From positions 62,001 to 126,000 of the forward strand of contig NZ_JACSPV010000010.1 of NCBI RefSeq assembly GCF_014836955.1: a stretch of 64,000 bases of DNA. The letters are read 5' to 3'. Below, one piece after another: positions 51,785 to 60,735 of this stretch (the first letter of the stretch is position 1; the number at the start of each line of letters is the position of its first letter). Position numbers and translations under genes: made by a program. The DNA comes from Bacillus norwichensis. GTDB taxonomy: Bacteria > Bacillota > Bacilli > Bacillales > Bacillaceae_C. The notes beneath the pieces are model-generated. The model saw only the letters and a list, made by a program, of their open reading frames with translations. It ran no database searches and was not told the DNA's origin.

Positions 51785-52168
51785 TTGATGGAATGGACAT
51801 TGGGGGGCTTGTTTGTTGCCTCTGCCTTATTGCTGATAATGTCGGGGATTAAAGGACGCAAGGCCTCCAAAGAGGAATTGAAAGAAATTGATATGATTCA
51901 TATATCCACTATGAATGAGATAAAAGATATTAAAGAATCAATTCGGAAAATGGAACTTGATATAGAAATTATCACAAATGAATCTAACATCCCGATTTCC
52001 GCTGAGGAAAGAATTTTCAGACGTGAAGTGTTGGATTTGTACAATCGGAAATATTCAATTGAAAACATAGCGGGTCAAAAAAATGCATCAGAAAATGAGA
52101 TCAGGCAAATTATAGCTCCTTACATAACAAAGAAGAACGAAAGGAGCAAGGTTACAAATGAAATTTAA
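51785..52168 (+). CDS. Membrane-anchored helical protein
   Basis: 127 residues: one N-terminal membrane segment (residues ~4-22, LGGLFVASALLLIMSGI) then a coiled-coil-like region (MNEIKDIKESIRKMELDIEI) and a C-terminal helix-turn-helix-like stretch DLYNRKYSIENIAGQKNASENEIRQII near residue 85, similar in pattern to small DUF-type proteins of Bacillus. TTG 51785 or ATG 51788 behind GAGAGGAGACC. Its end overlaps the next gene by 11 bases, so they are co-translated. Function unknown. Confidence 0.72.
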   Translation: MMEWTLGGLFVASALLLIMSGIKGRKASKEELKEIDMIHISTMNEIKDIKESIRKMELDIEIITNESNIPISAEERIFRREVLDLYNRKYSIENIAGQKNASENEIRQIIAPYITKKNERSKVTNEI

Positions 52169-52655
52169 TCCTTTGGCCAGCTTTGCGGCCGGAGTCCTTC
52201 TGGCCACTACCGTTTCCAGTGCTGCCTATTTTTCAGTAAAAGGCGAAGCTTCAAAAGCTCCTGCAAAAACAACAGAAAAAGTAGAAATTAAGGAAAGCAA
52301 GCCATCTGAAGCAGAAATGATCACTGACCTGGAGTCCTCCGGCTATATTGTACAGACGGCTGAAGAGTATAATAAAAATCTAAAAGAAGCAAAAGCAATT
52401 GCAGAAAAAGAAGAAAAACCTGCAAAAGAAAAAGACAAGAAAGAAGTCGTTTACCGCGTAGTGATTAATGTCACGGACGGAATGACTAGTATCGATGTGG
52501 GCAGAATGCTTGTGAAATCCAAAATCGTTGATGATGCATTCAAATTTTCCAAAGCGGTTGAAAAGAAAAAAGTGGAAAATAAGTTGCGTCCGGGGTCCTA
52601 TGAAGTGGATAGCGATATGTCCCAAGACGAGGTCATTAAAGCGATCTTTAAATAA
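52158..52655 (+). CDS. Membrane protein with an MltG/YceG LysM-like domain
   Basis: 165 residues. Signal anchor at the N-terminus (LASFAAGVLLATTVSSAAYFS), a Lys/Glu-rich linker (~35-95), then the domain YRVVINVTDGMTSIDVGRMLVKSKIV with LRPGSYEVDSDMSQDEVI, which matches the LysM-like N-terminal part of MltG (endolytic murein transglycosylase). The catalytic half of MltG is absent, so it cannot cleave peptidoglycan by that route; it may bind the wall or regulate MltG. ATG 52158 lies within the end of the preceding gene. Closed by the terminator at 52659. Confidence 0.8.
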   Translation: MKFNPLASFAAGVLLATTVSSAAYFSVKGEASKAPAKTTEKVEIKESKPSEAEMITDLESSGYIVQTAEEYNKNLKEAKAIAEKEEKPAKEKDKKEVVYRVVINVTDGMTSIDVGRMLVKSKIVDDAFKFSKAVEKKKVENKLRPGSYEVDSDMSQDEVIKAIFK

Positions 52656-52658
52656 GGT

Positions 52659-52711
52659 ACAAACACCCTATATCTAGCTGTTTAGAGCTGAATATAGGGT
52701 GTTTGTATTAT
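52659..52711. terminator. Bidirectional terminator
   Basis: ACAAACACCCTATAT (52659-52673) pairs perfectly with its complement at 52692-52706. It lies between convergent genes and overlaps the stop codon of the CAP-domain gene. Confidence 0.92.
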
Positions 52712-53829
52712 TTTCCAATGAAATTTTCTGTATAAAAGGGTCTGGAATCAGAATCAAAGGCGACACCAACTCCTAAGGCAGTGTAGTCTGGGCTCAAAAT
52801 ATTTTTCCGATGTCCTATAGAATTCATTAAACCTTCATGGGCAAAAATACTGCTTACCTGTCCGGTTGCAATGTTTTCTCCAGCCGCCAAATAGGAGATA
52901 CTATCCTGATCCAATCGATCGAAAGGGGAGAGGCCCTCTAAATTCTCATGATTGAAGTAATTTTTATCAGCCATATCCGTACTATGTCCGCGTGCAGTCA
53001 ACTTTACGTGATCATCCCAGGATAAAGCTGGGAAGCCGTGTTTCACTCTTGCTGCATTAGTGAGATCAAATAATTGATACTCGAAGCCACTTTTTAATTC
53101 CTGAGTTCCCGGAGCAAAGAAATCTTTCCTCTCCTGTTCAAGACTATTGCTGATGATTTGTAAAGCTGTCACTGTATCATTTTTATGCTGATCAAAAAAC
53201 ACTGTCACATAACCATTGTCCTGTTCATAGATGTTATATTCGCCATTATTCTGGACTTGGTACGTGACCAATCCTTTTCTTATCCCTTTTACAGGCTCTC
53301 CAAGCTTTTGAACAACTGACTCTTTTGAATCATTTAGCTTAATTCCATGCTTTGATGAAACCAAGTCCTGATTTGTATATAACCCAGCAACTTTTCCCTG
53401 TTCATCATAAGCAGCCATGAAGAAATTATGATAATTTTCATGGTAGGTGTACCATTTGACTCCATATTCATTATAAGATGCCCGCTTTTCTTTCCCCACC
53501 TGTTTTTCAACCTCAGCCTTTGTATCGCCAATTTCGATATTGTGTACTGAAAATGTTTGTTCCTCGGGTGCTTTTAACGAAGGTGTTTCCACTTGCTCCT
53601 GTTGATCATCATTCTCTATGCCCTTAATTTCTTTTTTTAAGGATTGAAGACGATCTTTTATTTGTGCAAAGGTATTAGCAACTTCAGGCTCCTCTTTGAC
53701 CTGCTCAACGGATGTGTGAACATAATTGATAACAGATTGAACAGACGCCACAACATGCTCATTTCCCAGTTTATATAAAATGAATCCTGCAATGAGCAAA
53801 AATATAAACAACGTTCTAAAAAATTTCAA
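52708..53829 (-). CDS. CAP-domain protein with CAP-associated N-terminal repeats
   Basis: 373 residues, YlbC-like. N-terminal membrane anchor LKFFRTLFIFLLIAGFILYKL, a linker, then a CAP-associated region with two repeats (IGDTKAEVEKQVGKEKRASY and LNDSKESVVQKLGEPVKG). The CAP/SCP domain is at ~255-373, with NAARVKHGFPALSWDDHVKLTARGHS (core LSWDDHVKLTARGHS), NYFNHENLEGLSPFDR, and HRKNILSPDYTALGVG. Likely outside the membrane. Start: TTG 53829 with GGAGG seven bases before, preferred over open frame to 53973. CAP proteins of Bacillus are seen in spore coat and stress regulons. Confidence 0.87.
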   Translation of the reverse strand: MKFFRTLFIFLLIAGFILYKLGNEHVVASVQSVINYVHTSVEQVKEEPEVANTFAQIKDRLQSLKKEIKGIENDDQQEQVETPSLKAPEEQTFSVHNIEIGDTKAEVEKQVGKEKRASYNEYGVKWYTYHENYHNFFMAAYDEQGKVAGLYTNQDLVSSKHGIKLNDSKESVVQKLGEPVKGIRKGLVTYQVQNNGEYNIYEQDNGYVTVFFDQHKNDTVTALQIISNSLEQERKDFFAPGTQELKSGFEYQLFDLTNAARVKHGFPALSWDDHVKLTARGHSTDMADKNYFNHENLEGLSPFDRLDQDSISYLAAGENIATGQVSSIFAHEGLMNSIGHRKNILSPDYTALGVGVAFDSDSRPFYTENFIGK

Positions 53830-54065
53830 ACAGGAACCTCCTAACATTGTTTCAATGATTTCCATGATTTTTAGCCGATGCAAATGGTTCGATAACTCTA
53901 TTTTATAATGTAAACAAAAGAAATGGAAATAAGGCGCAGCTGGTAGATAAAGGATGTGTGAAAAAAGTACCAAAAATTTGTTTTATCGCTCTTACGAGTA
54001 CCCTTGCAAATCGAGGCTTTCAGAACATTTACCAATGAAATGGAAGTTATCCTCATTACAGAGGA

Positions 54066-54113
54066 TTGACACAAGCGTTATAACTGTATATACTGTTTAT
54101 ATTCAGTTATAAC
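54066..54113 (+). promoter_or_regulatory. SigA promoter with overlapping GntR operator
   Basis: TTGACA (54066-54071), 17 bases, TATACT (54089-54094): a near-consensus promoter. GTTATAACTG (54077-54086) and CAGTTATAAC (54104-54113) form a perfect 10-base inverted repeat straddling the -10 box, placed for repression by the first gene product. Confidence 0.9.
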
Positions 54114-54133
54114 GAATAGAGGAATGTTATGCA

Positions 54134-54505
54134 GTGGATATCATTATTTCAAATTCTTCAGATGAACCAATTTACTTACAGTTAGCAAATCAAATAAAAG
54201 AACAAATCGTAAAGGGAGATTTGGTAGAATCACAATCACTCCCATCCATTAGGAATCTGGCAAAGGGACTAAAAATAAGTGTGATTACAACAAAAAGAGC
54301 TTATGACGAATTAGAAAAAGAAGGGTTTATCGTTACCGTCGCGGGAAAAGGCTCATATGTCGCAACAATCAACAAAGAATTATTTCGTGAAACAAAAGTA
54401 AAAATGATTGAAGAAATAATGACAGAAGCAGTCGATTCAGCGAAATTGGTTGGCCTTACTTTGGAAGAGCTGCAAGAGATAATCCAAATAATATATGAGG
54501 GGTGA
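54134..54505 (+). CDS. YtrA-type GntR family regulator
   Basis: 123 residues: winged HTH (residues ~10-75; PIYLQLANQIKEQIVKGDLVE, LPSIRNLAKGLKIS, GFIVTVAGKGSYVA) with the short C-terminal dimerisation helices of the YtrA subfamily. Start GTG 54134; no strong ribosome site (GAGGAATG). Members repress their own ABC transporter operon and respond to wall-active antibiotics or other signals. The inverted repeat at 54077-54113 is the probable operator. The next gene follows after four bases. Confidence 0.9.
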   Translation: MDIIISNSSDEPIYLQLANQIKEQIVKGDLVESQSLPSIRNLAKGLKISVITTKRAYDELEKEGFIVTVAGKGSYVATINKELFRETKVKMIEEIMTEAVDSAKLVGLTLEELQEIIQIIYEG

Positions 54506-54509
54506 AAAA

Positions 54510-55388
54510 ATGAGTAAAATTCTGGAGATCAAAAATTTATCAAAAAACTACAAGGATTTTTCTTTAAAAAGGATTAATATCACCCTTGAAAAAGGGTACA
54601 TAATGGGGTTCATTGGACCTAATGGCTCTGGAAAAAGCACTACCATCAAGCTAATTATGAATTTAATAAAAAAAGATAATGGGATAATAAAGATTTTTGG
54701 TTTAGACAATGATGAAAATAATTTAGCAATAAAGGACAAAATCGGCTTTGTTTATGATGAAAATCACTTTTACGAAGAATTAACAGTAAAAGAAATGAAA
54801 GATGTCATAAGTCCGTTTTACACTAGATGGGATGAGAAACTTTTTACAAGATACGCCCAAGACTTTGAATTGCCTTTAAATAAAGAAATCAAGCATTTGT
54901 CTAAAGGAATGAAGATGAAGTTCTCTTTAGCCATTGCGCTTTCACATCATGCCGATCTGCTCATAATGGACGAACCAACTTCAGGATTAGATCCACTTAT
55001 AAGATCTGAACTATTGGATATCTTGCAATCATTATTACAAGATGAAAACAAATCTATTTTCTTTTCTACCCATATTACTTCTGACTTAGACAAAATTGCA
55101 GATTATATTACATTAATTCACAATGGCCAAATTATATTAAGCAAAACGAAGGATGAGCTTTTAGAGGAACACTGTATCGTAAAGGGGAGTAAGAAACAAT
55201 TAAATATTGTTCATCACGAAAACACCATTGGCCTAAAACAAAATGATTTTGGATTTGAAGCATTGTTAAAAAATAAAAAGGAAGTCATCAAACAATTTGG
55301 TGATTCCACAATGATTGAAAAACCAACACTAGAAGATATTATGATTTTCTATACAAGAAGGAATGATCGTCATGTATCATCTTATTAA
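54510..55388 (+). CDS. ABC transporter ATP-binding protein
   Basis: 292 residues. Walker A GPNGSGKSTTIK near residue 36, Q-loop replaced by a VYDEN stretch, signature HLSKGMKMKFSLA near 131 (KGMKMK variant of LSGGQ), Walker B LLIMDEPTSGLD near 151, and H-loop FSTHITSDL. A C-terminal extension of about 70 residues follows. ATG 54510 behind GAGGGGTGA; ATG 54495 in frame overlaps the regulator gene. Works with the permease encoded next (16-base overlap). The operon looks like GntR-controlled exporters of the YtrAB type. Confidence 0.9.
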   Translation: MSKILEIKNLSKNYKDFSLKRINITLEKGYIMGFIGPNGSGKSTTIKLIMNLIKKDNGIIKIFGLDNDENNLAIKDKIGFVYDENHFYEELTVKEMKDVISPFYTRWDEKLFTRYAQDFELPLNKEIKHLSKGMKMKFSLAIALSHHADLLIMDEPTSGLDPLIRSELLDILQSLLQDENKSIFFSTHITSDLDKIADYITLIHNGQIILSKTKDELLEEHCIVKGSKKQLNIVHHENTIGLKQNDFGFEALLKNKKEVIKQFGDSTMIEKPTLEDIMIFYTRRNDRHVSSY

Positions 55389-56028
55389 AAAAGACATTTT
55401 GATGCAAAAAAGAGCCTTAAAATTATCTGTTCTACTAATCCTCTTTTTTTCCTTCACACTTTCAAGTCTTGGAGCTGCTGGATTAACGATTGGCATTTTA
55501 GCCATAACATATCAACTGGTGTTAGGAGCTAGTGCATTAGAAGATAAGAATAATAGTGATATCATCCTTATAAGCCTGCCAATCAAAAAGACTACGATCG
55601 TTTTATCAAAATACGTGTCAATTTATATTTATGCTGCGTATGCCACTTTGGGGTTTTACCTCATCAATTTGATTGTAAATATACTAAAGCTTCCATTTGC
55701 GATCCCGTTTGATTTAACAGTGTTGATTAGTGCAATGATTACTGTCACAATTTTTTGTTCAATTTCTTTTCCATTAATTTTTAAGTACGGCTATTTAAAA
55801 TCAAAAATGGCGAACTTAATTATTTTCTTCGTATTCGTATTTGGAGGAACTGGCTTGGTTAGTTATTTAAGTAAAAACAATAAATTGATGTTGAGTCAAG
55901 ATATCATCACTTTTTTTAGTGATAAATCTGATACTGTCGTCTCAATGATATTCGTAGTTTTACTTATCCTGATTATGATTTGTTCATATTTTATCTCTCT
56001 AAATTTTTATGAGAAAAGAGAATTTTAA
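55372..56028 (+). CDS. ABC-2 type permease
   Basis: 218 residues with six membrane segments (about 18-35, 35-58, 85-108, 115-140, 148-165 and 190-212), matching the ABC2_membrane_5 type. Start ATG 55372 (GAAGGA nine bases upstream) overlaps the ATPase gene; ATG 55363 is also in frame. EDKNNSDIILISLPIKKTTIVLSKY near residue 58 (LPIKKTTIVLSKY core) is a common feature of these permeases. Terminator at 56113. Confidence 0.87.
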   Translation: MYHLIKKDILMQKRALKLSVLLILFFSFTLSSLGAAGLTIGILAITYQLVLGASALEDKNNSDIILISLPIKKTTIVLSKYVSIYIYAAYATLGFYLINLIVNILKLPFAIPFDLTVLISAMITVTIFCSISFPLIFKYGYLKSKMANLIIFFVFVFGGTGLVSYLSKNNKLMLSQDIITFFSDKSDTVVSMIFVVLLILIMICSYFISLNFYEKREF

Positions 56029-56112
56029 ATAACTTTACAAAAAATGGCTTTGTAGAATAAAGATCATGGGGCTTATGTAATATCTGCTATGGTAGCATTT
56101 GAGGAAATAAAA

Positions 56113-56167
56113 AGGACTTGAGATTTTAAGAACACTTATATTGTGACAAGGATCAAGTCCTGTGTTT
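56113..56167 (+). terminator. Terminator of the GntR/ABC operon
   Basis: AGGACTTGA (56113-56121) pairs with TCAAGTCCT (56153-56161) and a T-run follows. Confidence 0.8.
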
Positions 56168-56629
56168 TTGTTGTTTATGGAAAGGAAGGTTTTAACTTTT
56201 TATCCTAAAACAAGACTTAGACTTTCATGTCCTTTTACACAGTTGCAGTCTGAGGGCAGGAAAGTCTATACAATACGAAGTCATTTTTTTATGGGCGTCA
56301 AGGAATGTAAAGGGACAAAAAAGTGTGTACAAAAACTCATAGAAAAACATTGATTTTAAAATATGTACAACCTATACTAAAAACAATAATATTTGTATAT
56401 TTCAAAATATTTCAAAGTAATTCATAAAAATGATGGAAATAACAGATGGTTCACGCATTGGTTATTAATTTTATTTCTTGGAACTTAACATCGGTAGCAT
56501 AAATTATATTTTAAACAAAATTATTTCTCATCAAACATATCGCTTTACGTGGAGGCTTGGAGGCCAATTAACAACAGAATGATTCGGTGGGTTACAACAG
56601 GCCGGATTGTGCCTGTTGTAACTCTAGAA
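56168..56629. other. AT-rich gap
   Basis: A short frame at 56162-56353 has no ribosome site and no recognisable product. ACAACAGGC/GCCTGTTGT near 56594-56620 forms a hairpin that may end the minus-strand gene. Nothing else seen. Confidence 0.4.
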
Positions 56630-57415
56630 TCATTTAATGTAAACGGGATTACCATTCTTTGGGATAGAAGAATTTGTTAATGGATGTCCAAAAATAATCT
56701 TCCATTGCCCGTTTTCATTAAAGACAGCTAACTTTTGTGTATAGCTATGATTTGGAAATTTATTTTCGGCTTCAATAACCGCAAATGAGTCTGAAATCAT
56801 ACTTATTCCGGATGTATTTACTTGTGGTACTGGCTGCTGACTTAATCCCTTTAAATGTTTTTCGATCTTCTCAGTATTGGAATCAGGTACAACTTTAATA
56901 AGTGATTTTATTTTGGCCGTATCGTTTTCCCTTATTGCATTAACATAGTCTTTAAAAAGCTGATTAATCTCCCCTTGTTTATCAGCTTTATCTGAATCAT
57001 TTTTACTAACTACGCCCGATGGTGGTATACCTAATACGATTTTCCATTGTCCATCAACCTTAATTACGGGTGAAGTTCTTACATTAATTCTATTTTTATG
57101 TGTTGATTGGATAGATACGAGTGCTATATCGTTATTAATCAGACTAAGATTAGTGATTTTAGCTTCCTGCAAAAGATCTTCGTTGCAAAACCTTGTATAA
57201 GACTCCTTTAGATTCTCTATTTTAAGGAAATACTGTGAGTTATTAATCATGCCAACAGCGTTACAATTTTTTTGAGCCTCCAGGAAATTCACAACAGTAG
57301 CTAAAACATCGTCTTTTGTAGCTGCAACAACACTTGAACTGTTAAATAAAAATAATAATATTAAGAAAAAAATGATCTTATGTCGATTTTTAGTTGCTTC
57401 ATACAAATTTTTCAC
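56630..57415 (-). CDS. Secreted protein with two NTF2-like domains
   Basis: 261 residues. Signal peptide (IIFFLILLFLFNSSSVVAA, cleavage near residue 32) and then two similar ~110-residue units, each ending with a WKI strand: GQWKIVLGIPPSG near 130 and GQWKIIFGHPLT near 245. That is typical of NTF2-like/DUF4878 domains that bind small ligands or protect other domains. Two cysteines in the first unit (KNCNAVG, TRFCNED). GTG 57415 or, with better spacing, TTG 57406 may start it. Divergent from a small lipoprotein gene. Confidence 0.75.
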   Translation of the reverse strand: MKNLYEATKNRHKIIFFLILLFLFNSSSVVAATKDDVLATVVNFLEAQKNCNAVGMINNSQYFLKIENLKESYTRFCNEDLLQEAKITNLSLINNDIALVSIQSTHKNRINVRTSPVIKVDGQWKIVLGIPPSGVVSKNDSDKADKQGEINQLFKDYVNAIRENDTAKIKSLIKVVPDSNTEKIEKHLKGLSQQPVPQVNTSGISMISDSFAVIEAENKFPNHSYTQKLAVFNENGQWKIIFGHPLTNSSIPKNGNPVYIK

Positions 57416-57535
57416 CCCATTTTTGTTGTTTCATCATTAATTAATTTTTACCCAAACAGTCAACATTATGAGTGGATAGTTATGATCCAACTTTATTGTT
57501 AAACTTACGGTAATACGAATTAAGTAGGGGAGTGA

Positions 57536-57832
57536 GTGGAAATAAAAAAACTAATTTGGGTTTTATTACCTCTAGTATTGAGTTCTTTCTTAAGTGGTTG
57601 TTATAATGTCGTCCAAGAATCACGAGTAAAGGAGCAATTTAGAGGCTCGTCATACATAGGTAAAAAACAATTCAAACGAAAAGTCATCATAATGGAATCC
57701 GTGGGTGACCCATTACCATCTGAAGCTAAAAACATTCAATCAATGCCCAATAAAAGCGAGCCACAACAAATTCCAAATGTAAATCTTAATAACCCACTTA
57801 TAATTACAAAAATGCCGCATTCAAATAATTAG
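57536..57832 (+). CDS. Small lipoprotein
   Basis: 98 residues: signal peptide with lipobox LSGC (Cys near residue 22), then a polar region without known domain, ending Pro/Asn-rich (PNVNLNNPLIITKMPHSNN). GTG start at 57536 behind AGGGGAGTGA. Not recognised. Divergent from the NTF2-like secreted protein; a shared role at the surface is possible but unproven. Confidence 0.65.
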   Translation: MEIKKLIWVLLPLVLSSFLSGCYNVVQESRVKEQFRGSSYIGKKQFKRKVIIMESVGDPLPSEAKNIQSMPNKSEPQQIPNVNLNNPLIITKMPHSNN

Positions 57833-58040
57833 TTTAAATAGCAAAGGAAATGTAACGGGGTATTAAAAATATTATTGTCTTGATTGTACAGACTTTTATG
57901 TCGTTTTTATACAAACATTTTTGTCTTTGTACAAGGAATGAAGTTGCTATTACACTTGGATTTTTTAGTTGACATAATATAAATTATAGGAAGTAAACTA
58001 GAAATCAAAAATATACTTAATCAAGACGAAATAATGTAAA

Positions 58041-58078
58041 ACGCAACACATATTAGTTATATTTAATATGTGTTGCGT
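58041..58078. terminator. Perfect 15-bp hairpin, terminator-like
   Basis: ACGCAACACATATTA (58041-58055) pairs with TAATATGTGTTGCGT (58064-58078), followed by CTCATTTTATT. Confidence 0.65.
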
Positions 58079-58105
58079 CTCATTTTATTAAGTATACTTG
58101 TTATT

Positions 58106-58161
58106 GAGACAAGAAAAGTTTTTTTGCTGTTTTTACAACAGCTCAAAATTTTTCTTGTCTC
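58106..58161. terminator. Long near-palindrome, terminator-like or small mobile-element relic
   Basis: GAGACAAGAAAA (58106-58117) pairs perfectly with TTTTCTTGTCTC (58150-58161). Inside, GCTGTT pairs with AACAGC, so nearly the whole 56 bases fold on themselves; TTTT follows. Confidence 0.6.
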
Positions 58162-58570
58162 TTTTGACTTCTACAATACGAACTTCATTCTAGCAATCCA
58201 TTTATCTGCAATCAGTCTCTGATAAAGTTACTTCAACTTCACATTAATTAGAAAGCGCATAAAAAACGCTAGTACATGGTATCGTAGTTACCTAATGTTG
58301 ATTTATTTTCTGTGCTAGCACCTGTTCGCCACGTCAAAAAGTGGCTCGGGCAACACACCTTGGATATGCTTTTAGTACGTTCCTTACGAAGACTTCAAGT
58401 CTGCATAATTGCTTCAAAATTCATAGTTTCGCTCAAATTCATTCAGGGGTTAAAAGCGCCAGTAATTGTACCGAGATACGCTCGTCGATACATCTGGGAC
58501 TAAATACACCAAAGTACATGAATGATCTTAATCACCGATAATTAATCTTAATATTCAAACTTAAAAACTC

Positions 58571-59101
58571 TTAAACAGATATGAATCGGATTAAACCGAG
58601 CAAAGCAAATGAGAGTAGAACTACACCGGTGCCAATTCCTGTTATCGCGCTGTTTGCGACCTTAAGCCTTGGAGATATAAATAATGACAATATGGAGACA
58701 GCAACTAGTAACCCCGCTAAAATATAAAGACTACTGTCATTGAAAACCGATTTAAGCGCAATAAAATGAATCCCTACAATAAAAGCAATCCAGGGTGCGA
58801 CATAATCACTCAGTTTCCGTTTGATTAGGACAACAGCCCCAATACCAGCAATAATGAATTCAATATAGACAGTGATTAAATAGGTGTTGAACTTAGTTTT
58901 TTCTGATAAAGCAGACGCTGCATGCCAATTGGTTATACTTAAATAAACGCCAACAAGACACACTAGAAGCGCAACTCCAGAAGCAATCCCAAGAAATATG
59001 CGCCAGTTCGGGCGAGGATTCTCCTGAGCCCAGCCAAACCAGCAAAAACTAAACATACCGAATATCGACGCATACATTGCGTAATCACGTATATATTCCA
59101 T
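58571..59101 (-). CDS. Hypothetical membrane protein
   Basis: 176 residues with five or six membrane spans. The N-terminus MEYIRDYAMYASIFGMFSFCWFGWAQENPRPNW (quoted core FSFCWFGWAQENPRP) is conserved-looking in Bacillus membrane proteins. No domain recognised. ATG 59101 behind GGGGAGGG. It stands alone between a hairpin-rich gap and the staygreen-like gene. Confidence 0.65.
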   Translation of the reverse strand: MEYIRDYAMYASIFGMFSFCWFGWAQENPRPNWRIFLGIASGVALLVCLVGVYLSITNWHAASALSEKTKFNTYLITVYIEFIIAGIGAVVLIKRKLSDYVAPWIAFIVGIHFIALKSVFNDSSLYILAGLLVAVSILSLFISPRLKVANSAITGIGTGVVLLSFALLGLIRFISV

Positions 59102-59239
59102 ACATACCCTCCCCTGTTTTTTTCTTTTGCTGAAAACTGAAAAACTCCTTCAATATAATCGTGTTATGTAATTTTACACGATGTTGTAGGATGGTGTCTA
59201 TCAGACAGCGGAACCAAAAAACGCCGACAAGAATAAAAG

Positions 59240-59266
59240 ACCTCCAGTACTTCGAAGGTCTTAGGA
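59240..59266. terminator. Terminator between minus-strand genes
   Basis: AAGACCT pairs with AGGTCTT around a 12-base loop, just after the stop codon of the staygreen-like gene. Confidence 0.6.
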
Positions 59267-59270
59267 ACTT

Positions 59271-59720
59271 TTATAAAATTAAATACTGCTTTGGGACTCC
59301 CAAAAACTGAATGGCTCTGTATTTATGAATATTGGATTCAGTTTCAATATAAATAGGCGCATACAGAAGCCAAGGTACATGTGCAAATAAATCTTTGTCC
59401 GCTTTTACGATCATTGATACAGCCTTGGTGACTTCTGGCTGTGTTTGATGGCTGCGGTTTGAATTGCTGCTTTGCTTTATGCCTGGATGAATTTTTCCAG
59501 ACAAAATATATTCACCGAGACTTGGCTTCCATTCTGCTGTTAGCATGCTTTTATTCTCTGAATGAAGCAAACTCATTTCATATTTATAACCTATCGCCAA
59601 ATGGCTGTTTGTTTCATCAGTTGACATAATTAATGTGTATTTTCTTCCATCTACTGGATGGTAAGTTGTTGCAGGAGGCAAGATGGCAACTGAAAATTCA
59701 TCGAGCTGAAATTTTTCCAT
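59271..59720 (-). CDS. Staygreen (SGR) family protein
   Basis: 149 residues. The start LPPATTYHPVDGRKYTLIMSTDE (core TTYHPVDGRKYT) and the following LAIGYKYEMSLL fit the staygreen fold, and AEWKPSLGEYILSGKIHPG fits the middle of the family. Plant SGR removes Mg from chlorophyll a; bacterial homologues can dechelate Mg from porphyrins in vitro, but their natural substrate in a non-photosynthetic Bacillus is unknown. ATG 59720 behind GAAGGGGAGGGG. Transcribed toward the membrane-protein gene; a terminator follows. Confidence 0.8.
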   Translation of the reverse strand: MEKFQLDEFSVAILPPATTYHPVDGRKYTLIMSTDETNSHLAIGYKYEMSLLHSENKSMLTAEWKPSLGEYILSGKIHPGIKQSSNSNRSHQTQPEVTKAVSMIVKADKDLFAHVPWLLYAPIYIETESNIHKYRAIQFLGVPKQYLIL

Positions 59721-59787
59721 ACTGGCCCCTCCCCTTCGCGTTCTTTTGCCATATTATATGACAAATGCCTATAAGGGGTGAATTGAA

Positions 59788-60735
59788 TCAGTCTGCCATC
59801 AATGCGACCATCAGAGCTTTTTGTGCATGAAGGCGATTCTCTGCTTCATCAAAGACAAGAGATTGAGGTCCTTCGATGACTTCAGCGCTAACTTCCTCGC
59901 CTCTATGTGCAGGTAAGCAATGAAGAAATACTGCTTCCGAATCTGCTTCTGCCATAAGCTCGCTGTTCACTTGAAAATCTGCAAATGCTTTTAATCTTTC
60001 CTCTTGTTCAGCTTCCCAGCCCATGCTCGTCCATACGTCCGTATAAACAGCATCTGCACCATTTGCAGCTACTTTTGGATCGTTTGTAACTTCAATTACA
60101 GCACCAGTCTCTTTTGCAAACTCCTGTGCTCTTTCGACGATAGCTTGTTTTGGTTCATAGCCTTTTGGAGCCGCAATTGAGCAGCTTACTCCCAACTTAG
60201 CACAGCCGATCATCAGGGAATGGGCCATATTATTCCCATCGCCAACATAAGCCAGCTTTTTACCTTCCAGATTTCCTTTTGCTTCATACAAAGTCATGAG
60301 GTCAGCTAATACCTGACAAGGATGATAGTCATCTGTTAAGCCGTTGATAACTGGCACATCTGAATTATTTGCGAGCTGCACAACAGATTCATGACTGTAT
60401 GCCCTAATCATGATGCCATCCACAAATCGCGATAATACTTTTGCTGTATCCTCTACAGTTTCACCGCGCCCCATTTGAAGATCATCTTTGCCCAAAAATA
60501 AAGCATGACCCCCTAATTGAAACATTCCAGTTTCAAACGAAACACGTGTCCTTGTAGAAAGTTTTTCAAAAATCATTGCCAGGGTTTTCCCCTTCAAGTA
60601 ATGATGAGTTTCCCCTTTTTTTTGCAACTCTTTCAGCTTGATAGCATCCAGAATGATTTGCATGATTTCATCTTTTGTTAAGTCCGCTAATGTAAGTAAA
60701 TGCTTTCCCTTTAGTGAAACAGATGTTGCTGTCAC
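59788..60735 (-). CDS. argF: Ornithine carbamoyltransferase
   Basis: Carbamoyl phosphate plus ornithine to citrulline. 315 residues, standard for ArgF. The carbamoyl-phosphate motif STRTRVSFE is near residue 57, HPCQVLADL near 142, and the ornithine loop has HCLPAHRGEEV near 272 (the catalytic Cys-Leu-Pro). GTG or ATG at the start overlaps carB by four bases. Last gene of carA-carB-argF (minus strand). An arginine repressor (ArgR/AhrC) is the usual control; no ARG box falls inside the window. Confidence 0.95.
   Translation of the reverse strand: MTATSVSLKGKHLLTLADLTKDEIMQIILDAIKLKELQKKGETHHYLKGKTLAMIFEKLSTRTRVSFETGMFQLGGHALFLGKDDLQMGRGETVEDTAKVLSRFVDGIMIRAYSHESVVQLANNSDVPVINGLTDDYHPCQVLADLMTLYEAKGNLEGKKLAYVGDGNNMAHSLMIGCAKLGVSCSIAAPKGYEPKQAIVERAQEFAKETGAVIEVTNDPKVAANGADAVYTDVWTSMGWEAEQEERLKAFADFQVNSELMAEADSEAVFLHCLPAHRGEEVSAEVIEGPQSLVFDEAENRLHAQKALMVALMAD

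Larger units (their letters stand above)
57833..58570. other. Gap with two strong hairpins
   Basis: Holds the hairpins at 58041-58078 and 58106-58161. Between 58300 and 58510 two overlapping frames exist but neither has a ribosome site or a recognisable product; it may be decayed sequence. Confidence 0.4.

Noticed and set aside
56162-56353. 63-codon frame after the ABC operon terminator
   Set aside because: No ribosome site, starts in the terminator tail, low-complexity product.
58312-58541. Two overlapping frames of 63-66 codons
   Set aside because: Neither has a ribosome site; each excludes the other; no family recognised.
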